The position numbers and the translations under genes are program-made. A DNA stretch of 6,465 nt. Source: JAGHKQ01 sp041920565. Its GTDB lineage: Bacteria > Bacillota > Bacilli > Bacillales > Bacillaceae_G. The notes beneath the pieces are model-generated. The model saw only the letters and a program-made list of their open reading frames with translations, had not been told where the DNA came from and made no database searches. The stretch is taken from positions 1 to 6,465 of the forward strand of contig JBHGXS010000106.1 in the NCBI GenBank assembly GCA_041920565.1. The letters run 5' to 3'. Position 1 is the first letter of the stretch; each line of letters opens with the position of its first letter. Shown here in pieces: positions 1 to 4,684 of the stretch.

Positions 1-1
1 C

Positions 2-85
2 GTTAAAAAAGAACAACTTTTTACCCAACGTTATACACAACAAGAAGTTGTGCCAGGAGGGTTTTTTTACGACAAGAGAAAATAA
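2..85 (+). CDS. C-terminal tail of an upstream gene, possibly fliD (partial)
   Basis: An open frame enters from the left edge and gives 27 residues (VKKEQLFTQRYTQQE..., ending in PGGFFYDKRK) before a TAA at 83-85. It stops 14 bp before the fliS start, and the fliS ribosome binding site follows at once, which suggests co-transcription. In Bacillaceae the gene just before fliS is usually fliD, the filament cap. The EQLFTQRYTQQE stretch loosely resembles the terminal helix of FliD, where patterns like EEQ..KQFTALE are common. However, the PGGFFYDKRK ending is not one I recognise from FliD. The fliD idea is therefore inference from position and weak resemblance. The fragment is too short to identify firmly, and it could belong to another small flagellar gene. 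Confidence 0.4.
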   Translation, partial: VKKEQLFTQRYTQQEVVPGGFFYDKRK

Positions 86-99
86 CAGGAGGAAAAACA

Positions 100-477
100 G
101 TGAGTGCACAAAATCCGTATCAAACTTATCAAACAAATCAAATCATGCTTGCAAAGCCGGAAGAACTTACACTTCATCTTTATAACGGAGCCGTCAAGTT
201 TGCCCAACAAGCAAAATCGGCCATGGAAGAAAGGCAAATTGAAAAGGCGAATGAATTGCTTATTAAAGTACAAGCTATTATTTCTGAGTTAATGAGCACT
301 TTGAACATGGAGTACCCTATAGCACAATCTTTAATGTCTCTGTATGACTATATGAAGCGCAGGCTCATTGAATGTAACATAAAAAAGGAAATTGCTATTT
401 TACAAGAAATAGAAGATATGCTTGTTGAATTGAGAAATACATGGGCACAAGCAATGAAACAAGCGAAACCTTTTTAA
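100..477 (+). CDS. fliS: Flagellar export chaperone FliS
   Basis: FliS is a small, all-helical cytosolic chaperone that binds the C-terminus of newly made flagellin, stops it polymerising early, and delivers it to the flagellar type III export gate. The 125-residue product shows the family pattern: an N-terminal NPYQTYQTNQ segment, then KPEELTLHLYNGAVKF (about residues 21-36), and a C-terminal YDYMKRRLIECNIKK helix (about residues 82-96) followed by an ELRNTWAQA helix. The length is near the usual 125-135, lacking only the short variable tail seen in Bacillus subtilis FliS. The start is GTG at 100, set by a strong AGGAGG at 87-92 with a 7-nt spacer. No fliT-like gene follows. A terminator begins inside the last codons, so fliS appears to end its transcription unit. 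Identification is secure. Confidence 0.96.
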   Translation: MSAQNPYQTYQTNQIMLAKPEELTLHLYNGAVKFAQQAKSAMEERQIEKANELLIKVQAIISELMSTLNMEYPIAQSLMSLYDYMKRRLIECNIKKEIAILQEIEDMLVELRNTWAQAMKQAKPF

Positions 478-504
478 CTCCGGTTAAAAAGGTTTTTTAT
501 TTTT
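466..504 (+). terminator. Intrinsic terminator after fliS
   Basis: A perfect hairpin has AACCTTTTTAAC at 467-478, loop TCCG at 479-482, and GTTAAAAAGGTT at 483-494. One further A-T pair (466/495) extends it, and a T-rich tract follows (493-504, interrupted by a single A). The 5' arm contains the fliS stop codon TAA (475-477), so a ribosome finishing fliS would briefly mask the stem. The reverse strand lacks a matching U-tract, so the terminator looks one-directional. It separates fliS from the flgB operon. Confidence 0.9.
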
Positions 505-512
505 AATTAAAA

Positions 513-552
513 TTATAACTAGATAATATTTTGAATTTTCTTTTAGTTATAA
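513..552. repeat. AT-only inverted repeat in the fliS-flgB gap
   Basis: TTATAACTA (513-521) is repeated exactly in inverted form as TAGTTATAA (544-552). The two inner bases on each side can add a G-U and an A-U pair. The loop is about 20 nt and no T-run follows on the + strand, so this is not a convincing terminator. It could be a protein binding site, or chance in a very AT-rich region. A stretch inside it (534-548) matches the CodY box AATTTTCWGAAAATT at 11 of 15 positions, which is weak. Confidence 0.35.
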
Positions 553-623
553 AAAAATAGAAGTTTATAGATTTTTTAACAATAATTCCTAATAAATATA
601 ATGATTTTCATCGATTACAGCAA

Positions 624-651
624 CTTTCAAGTTTTATAAAATATGTATAAT
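624..651 (+). promoter_or_regulatory. Candidate sigma-A promoter for the flgB operon
   Basis: A perfect -10 hexamer TATAAT lies at 646-651. The best-spaced -35 is poor: CTTTCA at 624-629 (16-bp spacer, 3 of 6 matches). Strong -10 sequences with weak -35 regions often need an activator or additional contacts. The site lies about 90 bp upstream of flgB and downstream of the fliS terminator, where a promoter for the basal-body operon is expected. The call rests mainly on the -10 and the position. Confidence 0.4.
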
Positions 652-662
652 ATTGTCGAAAG
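637..662 (+). promoter_or_regulatory. Weak sigma-D-like promoter candidate
   Basis: TAAA at 637-640, a 14-nt spacer, and GTCGAAAG at 655-662 resemble the flagellar sigma-D consensus TAAA-N15-GCCGATAT, with a perfect -35 and 5 of 8 matches at the -10. In Bacillus subtilis the fla/che operon has a minor sigma-D promoter besides the sigma-A one, so a site here would make sense. A second CGAT-core candidate (ATCGATTA at 610-617) has worse spacing. Both are weak and overlap AT-rich background. Confidence 0.2.
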
Positions 663-722
663 TTACCAAAAAACTATTCCCTAAAATATTAGAATATAGT
701 ATATTAGCAAGGGGAATATTAA

Positions 723-743
723 ATGAATATTACAAATAGGTGA
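723..743 (+). CDS. Possible six-residue leader ORF before flgB
   Basis: ATG at 723 opens the frame MNITNR and stops at TGA 741-743. It has its own ribosome binding site, AAGGGG at 709-714, with an ideal 8-nt spacer. Its stop codon lies inside the AGGTGA (738-743) that serves as the flgB ribosome binding site, and ends 5 nt before the flgB ATG. This layout would allow translational coupling, with a terminating ribosome handing over to flgB. The frame is too short to judge by codon use and could be coincidence. Confidence 0.25.
   Translation: MNITNR
738..743 (+). promoter_or_regulatory. Ribosome binding site deciding the flgB start
   Basis: AGGTGA matches the 3' half of the full Shine-Dalgarno AGGAGGTGATC. 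Aligned to the 16S tail, it gives an effective 8-nt spacer to ATG 749. The in-frame GTG at 740 lies inside this site and has no Shine-Dalgarno sequence of its own upstream, so the longer reading is unlikely. Confidence 0.7.
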
Positions 744-748
744 AAAGG

Positions 749-1135
749 ATGACAAATACGATTGATTTATTACAACGTGCGCTTTATGCCTCTTCTTTAA
801 AGCAAAAAGTGATATCCAACAATATCGCCAATGTAACTACGCCGAATTTTAAACCTGATAGAGTAGAATTTAGTCAGTTCTTGCAGGAGGAATTAGCGAA
901 ATCATCATTCACGGGAACGAGAACGAATCCCCAGCATGTTCCAATTGGCGTGTTAAATAATAGGGAACCGATCATAGTAAAACAGCCAGTAGTTATGAAA
1001 AATGGCGGAAACGGCGTGGACATGGACTATGAAATGTCAGAAATGACAAAAAACAATGTTTGGTATCAAGCACTTACAAATCAAATAAATGAGGAGTTCA
1101 ATTACATAAAAATAGCCATTAAAGGTAGGGGATAA
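749..1135 (+). CDS. flgB: Flagellar basal-body proximal rod protein FlgB
   Basis: FlgB is a proximal rod subunit, exported through the flagellar type III apparatus and assembled on FliE above the MS ring. The 128-residue product (MTNTIDLLQRALYASS...) carries the rod-protein signature SNNIANVTTPNFK at about residues 23-35, a form of the conserved ANxxTPGY motif. It also has the family C-terminal helix (GNGVDMDYEMSEM followed by NVWYQALTNQ), which packs with the N-terminal helix in the rod. Length is typical (about 130). I place the start at ATG 749 on the AGGTGA ribosome binding site; GTG 740 would add only three residues (MKR). It is the first large gene after the promoter region, and flgC follows after a 2-bp gap. 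Confidence 0.95.
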   Translation: MTNTIDLLQRALYASSLKQKVISNNIANVTTPNFKPDRVEFSQFLQEELAKSSFTGTRTNPQHVPIGVLNNREPIIVKQPVVMKNGGNGVDMDYEMSEMTKNNVWYQALTNQINEEFNYIKIAIKGRG

Positions 1136-1137
1136 AC

Positions 1138-1578
1138 ATGTCAATTTTTCAACCTTTAAATATAAGCGCCTCAGCATTAACAGCACAGCGGCTGAAGCTT
1201 GACGTTATTTCATCTAATATCGCCAATGCAACTACCACAAGAGGCGAATTTGTGGATGGAAAATGGATTCCATATCGGAGAAAACACGTAGAAATTATGG
1301 CGAGAGGTCAAACTTCTTTCCAAAATATGCTGTCGCAGGAAATGGAGTTAAAAGGAGTACGAGTGTCTCGGATTACAGAAGACAAAACCCCGTTTAAGGA
1401 AGTATATGAACCGGATCATCCCGACGCTAATGAAAACGGATATGTTCTTATGCCGAATGTGGATGTTACAAAAGAAATGGTAGACTTGTTAACAGCTTCA
1501 AGAGCATATGAGGCGAACGTAACGGCATTTAACACAGGGAAAACAATGACTTTAAAAGCATTGGAAATCGGAAAATAA
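1138..1578 (+). CDS. flgC: Flagellar basal-body rod protein FlgC
   Basis: FlgC is a proximal rod subunit, partner of FlgB and exported by the flagellar type III system. The 146 residues show the FlgC hallmarks. An N-terminal ISASALTAQRLKLDVISSNIANATTT segment (about residues 9-34) is followed by the FlgC-specific IPYRRKHVEIM. Near the end comes YVLMPNVDVTKEMVDLLTASRAYEANVTAFN (about residues 101-131), the conserved C-terminal helix shared by rod and hook proteins. Length is close to the roughly 150 of Bacillus subtilis. The ATG at 1138 has AGGGG at 1127-1131 with a 6-nt spacer, and the gene lies 2 bp after flgB, so the two are co-transcribed and probably coupled. Nothing in it looks odd. Confidence 0.97.
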   Translation: MSIFQPLNISASALTAQRLKLDVISSNIANATTTRGEFVDGKWIPYRRKHVEIMARGQTSFQNMLSQEMELKGVRVSRITEDKTPFKEVYEPDHPDANENGYVLMPNVDVTKEMVDLLTASRAYEANVTAFNTGKTMTLKALEIGK

Positions 1579-1591
1579 GGAGAGTAATTGA

Positions 1592-1876
1592 ATGAAAGTC
1601 AACGCTATTAATGCAAATAGTATTTCGCCGTTTGAAATAAAACAGCCGACGGGTCAATCCTCTTTTTCGACTGTTTTTAATCAATATATGAATGACGTAA
1701 ATCAAACTTTAATGAAAGCGGAGCATTTGTCTCAAGAATTAGCAAGAGGAAATGTAAAAAATCTTCACGATGTAACAATTGCCAATCAAAAAGCATCCAT
1801 AGCATTGCAGTTAACTGTCCAAGTAAGAGATAAAGCAATTGAAGCTTATCAAGAAATGATGAGATTACAAGTTTAA
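1592..1876 (+). CDS. fliE: Flagellar hook-basal body complex protein FliE
   Basis: FliE is the adaptor between the FliF MS ring and the FlgB/FlgC rod, and the first substrate the export apparatus needs. The 94-residue protein has a variable N-terminus followed by the conserved block GNVKNLHDVTIANQKAS (about residues 54-70), then LQLTVQVRDKAIEAYQEMMRLQV at the very end. That last part is the FliE signature of a QVRxKxxEAYQEIMxMQV helix. It is slightly shorter than the usual 100-106 residues, and the missing length is in the variable N-terminal part. The ATG at 1592 has AAGGAG at 1577-1582, which overlaps the flgC stop codon, with a 9-nt spacer. An unusually long gap follows before fliF. Confidence 0.96.
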   Translation: MKVNAINANSISPFEIKQPTGQSSFSTVFNQYMNDVNQTLMKAEHLSQELARGNVKNLHDVTIANQKASIALQLTVQVRDKAIEAYQEMMRLQV

Positions 1877-1971
1877 TAATTGACAAAGCAAACAGGTTGT
1901 TTCTAGTGTAGAAGAGATTTATACATTCATTTATCTTTACATTAAATTAAAAAAATGTCTAAAAGCCCTTA

Positions 1972-1999
1972 TTTATAAATTAGAATGCAATAATATACT
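1972..1999 (+). promoter_or_regulatory. Weak candidate internal promoter upstream of fliF
   Basis: TTTATA (1972-1977, 4 of 6 to TTGACA) and TATACT (1994-1999, 5 of 6 to TATAAT) are spaced by 16 bp. The region is so AT-rich that such pairs arise often by chance. It would place a transcription start about 85 bp upstream of fliF. Confidence 0.18.
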
Positions 2000-2030
2000 A
2001 CCATTATTATACATATTTGGAAAGGAAAAG

Positions 2031-2047
2031 TTTCGTATTTTACGAAA
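2031..2047. repeat. Short perfect inverted repeat in the fliF leader
   Basis: TTTCGTA (2031-2037), a TTT loop, and TACGAAA (2041-2047) form a perfect 7-bp hairpin 45 bp before the fliF ATG. It is followed by A-rich, not T-rich, sequence, so it is not a terminator for the + strand. It may be an operator or an mRNA leader hairpin. Confidence 0.4.
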
Positions 2048-2091
2048 AAACTATTTATAAAGAATGATAAAGTAAGAACGGCGTGGTGAGC

Positions 2092-3681
2092 ATGAATCAA
2101 CGATTAAATGAAATGAAAGAGAAAATAAGTGGGTTTTGGGGGAGACTCAGCAAGAAGAAAAAATGGGGGTATGTGGGAATATTTTTGTTTTTAGTACTCT
2201 CTCTTTCTTTAGGAATCTATTTTTTTTCTAAACCCCAGCTTGTTCCGTTATATGCCAACAGCTTAAGTCAAAAAGAAGTCGGCGACATTAAAACTGAACT
2301 AGAACGTCAAGGATACACAGATTTTCAATTGGCGGATAATGGAACTAAAATTCTTGTTCCGAAACAAGATGCGCCGGACCTTTTAGTCAATTTAGCAGCG
2401 AAGGGTTTGCCAAAAACAGGAGCCATCAGCTTTGGAGAAATGACACAAAACGCGAAATTCGGCATCACGGACAGGGAATTTGATGCAATGGAACGCGAAG
2501 TCATTCAAGGGCAAGTAGCGGAATTAATTACCCATATTGACGGAATTAAAAATGCAAATGTCATGATTACTTTACCGGAAGATACCCCGTTTCTAAGACC
2601 GGATGAAAAGTCAACTGCCAGTGCATCCGTCATTGTAGAAATGGAACCGGGCTACACACTTGAGCCAGGACAAATTCGTGCTCTATACCATCTTGTATCA
2701 AAAAGTATTCCGAATTTACCGAAGGAAAATATTGCTATAATGGATCAGTACAGTCAGCTTCTTGATGATCAGACAGATGATTCAGACGGTCTCGATATGC
2801 AGGCTTACGAGAAACAGCGGAAAATTCAACAGGATGTAGAGAGAGATATTACCCGGAATCTGCAAAGTATGCTTGGAACCATCATGGGAACCGATAAAGT
2901 GCTCGTTCAAGCATTTGTAAAGCTGAATTTTGACCAAGTCAAAACAAAAGAGCAGCTTGTAGAACCGGTAAATAAGGAAAGTAATGAAGGTATCGCCGTC
3001 AGCGTGGAAAAGATTACGAAAAGTTATAAAGGACAAGGAAGTGCCGATGGAACGGATGGAACCGGTGAAACGGATGTACCGGGGTATCCTGCTGAAGGAT
3101 CGGGAGAAAGCAGTGAATCCGAAGAACTTCAAAATCGGGTAAATTATGAAGTCAATCGAATTACAAAGGAAATTATACAAAGCCCTTATTCTATTGAAGA
3201 CGTGACGATTAACGTAGGAGTGGAGCCACCGAATCCCAAAAAACCTTCTTCTTTAACACCGCAAATGGAACAAAATATTAAAGATATATTGAGCAACGTA
3301 GTAAGCACTGCTTTAGCGGATAAAAAAAATCTAACACAGCGAGACATTAATAATCGTATTACTGTTTTCCCGAAAGAATTTGCAGGAAAACAACAAATAC
3401 AACAAACAAAAGAGGAACCGAATTATTTAGTATACGGAATCGGTGCTTTAACACTCATTATTATTGGAGTCTCACTTTTCCTTCTTTTACGGAAAAAAAA
3501 TAAACTGCAATACCAAGAAGAGCTGGACTTATCACGTATGGAATCTTTACAAGAGTTTGCTCCTATAGAAGAGGAAGCTGTTATAATACGTCAAGAACTA
3601 GAAGATATTATTCAAAAAAATCCAGACGATTTTGTTGCTTTATTACGTTATTGGATAAACGAGGAGAAAAAGGAGGACTAG
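2092..3681 (+). CDS. fliF: Flagellar MS-ring protein FliF
   Basis: FliF oligomerises in the cytoplasmic membrane to form the MS ring, the base on which rod, switch and export gate assemble. From ATG 2092 it has 529 residues, close to about 536 in Bacillus subtilis. A first membrane segment lies at about residues 25-45. The extracytoplasmic ring-building region (YscJ/FliF type) follows, with LVPKQDAPDLLVNLAAKGLP and FGITDREFDAMEREV. Next come a low-complexity Gly/Ser/Glu/Asp loop at about 314-345, a second membrane segment at about 446-466, and a cytosolic tail ending in PDDFVALLRYWINEE, the conserved FliG-binding part. The ORF could open at GTG 2083 or 2086. I prefer ATG 2092 because MNQRLNEMKEKISGFW resembles family N-termini. 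Its ribosome binding site (GGTGA at 2085-2089) is weak and close. fliG follows after 1 bp. Confidence 0.96.
   Translation: MNQRLNEMKEKISGFWGRLSKKKKWGYVGIFLFLVLSLSLGIYFFSKPQLVPLYANSLSQKEVGDIKTELERQGYTDFQLADNGTKILVPKQDAPDLLVNLAAKGLPKTGAISFGEMTQNAKFGITDREFDAMEREVIQGQVAELITHIDGIKNANVMITLPEDTPFLRPDEKSTASASVIVEMEPGYTLEPGQIRALYHLVSKSIPNLPKENIAIMDQYSQLLDDQTDDSDGLDMQAYEKQRKIQQDVERDITRNLQSMLGTIMGTDKVLVQAFVKLNFDQVKTKEQLVEPVNKESNEGIAVSVEKITKSYKGQGSADGTDGTGETDVPGYPAEGSGESSESEELQNRVNYEVNRITKEIIQSPYSIEDVTINVGVEPPNPKKPSSLTPQMEQNIKDILSNVVSTALADKKNLTQRDINNRITVFPKEFAGKQQIQQTKEEPNYLVYGIGALTLIIIGVSLFLLLRKKNKLQYQEELDLSRMESLQEFAPIEEEAVIIRQELEDIIQKNPDDFVALLRYWINEEKKED
3046..3075 (+). repeat. Three imperfect 9-bp tandem repeats within fliF
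   Basis: GATGGAACG (3046-3054), GATGGAACC (3055-3063) and GGTGAAACG (3064-3072), then GAT, encode DGT-DGT-GET-D. They lie in the low-complexity extracytoplasmic loop of FliF, a region that varies in length between species. Slippage of a 9-bp unit would alter loop length without a frameshift. Confidence 0.6.
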
Positions 3682-3682
3682 G

Positions 3683-4684
3683 ATGGTGAAATTAACAAAT
3701 CTCAGAAAGGCTGCCATCTTACTTATTTCTCTTGGACCAGATAAATCAGCTTCATTGTTAAAACATTTACGTGAAGAAGAAATAGAGCGACTTACGGCCG
3801 AAATCTCAAAGTCGCGTTGGATCAGCTCCAAAGTTAAAGAAAATGTATTAAAGGAGTTTCATCAATTAGCTTCCCAACGCAATATGTTTTCACAAGGGGG
3901 TGTTGATTTTGCCAAAGAACTTCTCCATCGTACGATTGGAGAAGATAAAGCAAACGATATTATAAAGAGGGTAAGCGGTCAAACGAATAATAAACCGTTT
4001 TATTTTGCTCACAAAGCGGAACCGGTGCAAATAATAAATTTTTTACAATATGAGAATGCTCAGACAATTGCACTTGTGCTCTCTTATCTGGATCCAGAAA
4101 AAGCGGCAGCGGTGTTATCCGCTTTTTCTTCAGATAAACAAATTGAAATTGCCAAAAAAATAGCTTTAATGGATACAGCCTCACCGGAGATGATTCAACA
4201 AGTAGAACAAGTGCTTCAAGATAAACTCATGATGACGGCGACACAAGATTATTCTACTAATAATGGAATTGAATCGATTGTAAGCATTCTAAACGGAGTA
4301 GATCGCGCAACGGAGAAAAACATTTTAGAAAAGCTGGAAATTGAAAATCCGGAATTAGCAAGCGAGATTAAAAAGAGAATGTTTGTATTTGAAGATATTG
4401 CATTCTTAGACAATCGTTCCATTCAACGTATTCTGCGGGATGTTGAAAATAATGACTTGGAACTGGCGTTACGAATTGCAAGCGAAGATTTAAAAACTGC
4501 AGTTTTTAATAATATTTCAAAACGCAGAGCAGAAATGTTGCAAGAAGAATTACTACAAGAAATTCCGGTACAAGTAAAAGAAATCGAAGATGCACAGAGC
4601 CGTATTGTTTCACTTGTACGGAAATTAGAAGAGGAAGGCGATATTATTATTCATCGAGATGGAGTGGATGACATTGTCTTCTAA
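3683..4684 (+). CDS. fliG: Flagellar motor switch protein FliG
   Basis: FliG forms the upper part of the C ring, binds FliF through its N-terminal domain and FliM through the middle, and interacts with the MotA/MotB stator to produce torque. The 333-residue protein has an N-terminal LRKAAILLISLGPDKSASLL segment. The middle domain carries ENAQTIALVLSYLDPEKAA (124-142), where the usual EHPQ motif reads ENAQ. The C-terminal domain has MFVFEDI (233-239) and DNRSIQRILR. Compared from memory with E. coli, the torque-site charges are R264 (for K264), R281, and E288/E289 (for D288/D289), while the R297 position is Q297. The start is ATG 3683, with AGGAGG at 3671-3676 and a 6-nt spacer, 1 bp after fliF. 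The 3' end overlaps fliH by 11 bp. A strong inverted repeat lies within the gene. Confidence 0.97.
   Translation: MVKLTNLRKAAILLISLGPDKSASLLKHLREEEIERLTAEISKSRWISSKVKENVLKEFHQLASQRNMFSQGGVDFAKELLHRTIGEDKANDIIKRVSGQTNNKPFYFAHKAEPVQIINFLQYENAQTIALVLSYLDPEKAAAVLSAFSSDKQIEIAKKIALMDTASPEMIQQVEQVLQDKLMMTATQDYSTNNGIESIVSILNGVDRATEKNILEKLEIENPELASEIKKRMFVFEDIAFLDNRSIQRILRDVENNDLELALRIASEDLKTAVFNNISKRRAEMLQEELLQEIPVQVKEIEDAQSRIVSLVRKLEEEGDIIIHRDGVDDIVF
4084..4137. repeat. Nested inverted repeat inside fliG
   Basis: An inner perfect 11-bp inverted repeat pairs AGAAAAAGCGG (4096-4106) with CCGCTTTTTCT (4119-4129) around a 12-nt loop. Outside it, TTATCTG (4084-4090) pairs exactly with CAGATAA (4131-4137), leaving an asymmetric internal loop of 5 nt on one side and 1 nt on the other. 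The total is 18 bp of pairing in 54 nt. The 3' arm is U-rich in RNA. A second AGCGG copy at 4108-4112 could pair with CCGCT instead, giving an alternative register. The repeat spans codons for about residues 134-152 of FliG, just after the ENAQ motif. Confidence 0.75.
4661..4664 (+). promoter_or_regulatory. Ribosome binding site deciding the fliH start
   Basis: GGAG lies 9 nt before TTG 4674, but only 3 nt before ATG 4668 and downstream of the first base of ATG 4659. Spacing therefore favours TTG 4674. The site lies within the fliG coding sequence. Confidence 0.55.

Larger units (their letters stand above)
1877..2091. other. 215-bp non-coding gap between fliE and fliF
   Basis: This AT-rich stretch holds no credible gene. 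A perfect -35-like TTGACA sits at 1880-1885, just after the fliE stop, but no good -10 lies at 16-18 bp (best TCTAGT, 4 of 6 but lacking the key A). No U-tract terminator is visible. A short hairpin lies at 2031-2047, and a three-codon frame (2064-2075) lacks a ribosome binding site. In Bacillus subtilis the corresponding gap is, from memory, only a few tens of bp, so the size is notable inside an otherwise compact operon. Confidence 0.6.

Noticed and set aside
36..68. CACAAC/GTTGTG hairpin followed by a run of seven T, resembling a terminator
   Set aside because: The stem is only 6 bp and lies 9 nt from the T run. It sits inside an open frame just upstream of a co-directional gene.
55..71. 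A second strong AGGAGG (55-60) followed by T-rich sequence, possibly starting another gene before fliS
   Set aside because: No ATG, GTG or TTG lies at a usable distance, and the bases fit the upstream coding frame (Pro-Gly-Gly). The fliS start has its own AGGAGG at 87-92.
1889..1903. AAACA-GGT-TGTTT hairpin after fliE as a terminator
   Set aside because: Only a 5-bp AT-rich stem with no T tract after it. The operon very probably continues into fliF.
1880..1908. Perfect TTGACA as the -35 of a promoter after fliE
   Set aside because: No acceptable -10 at 16-18 bp; the best is TCTAGT, lacking the important second-position A. Mentioned only as part of the gap description.
2782..3180. 132-residue frame on the - strand inside fliF
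   Set aside because: It is fully antisense to the well-conserved fliF, has no recognisable domain and a Phe/Ile/Ser-rich composition typical of an opposite-strand shadow.
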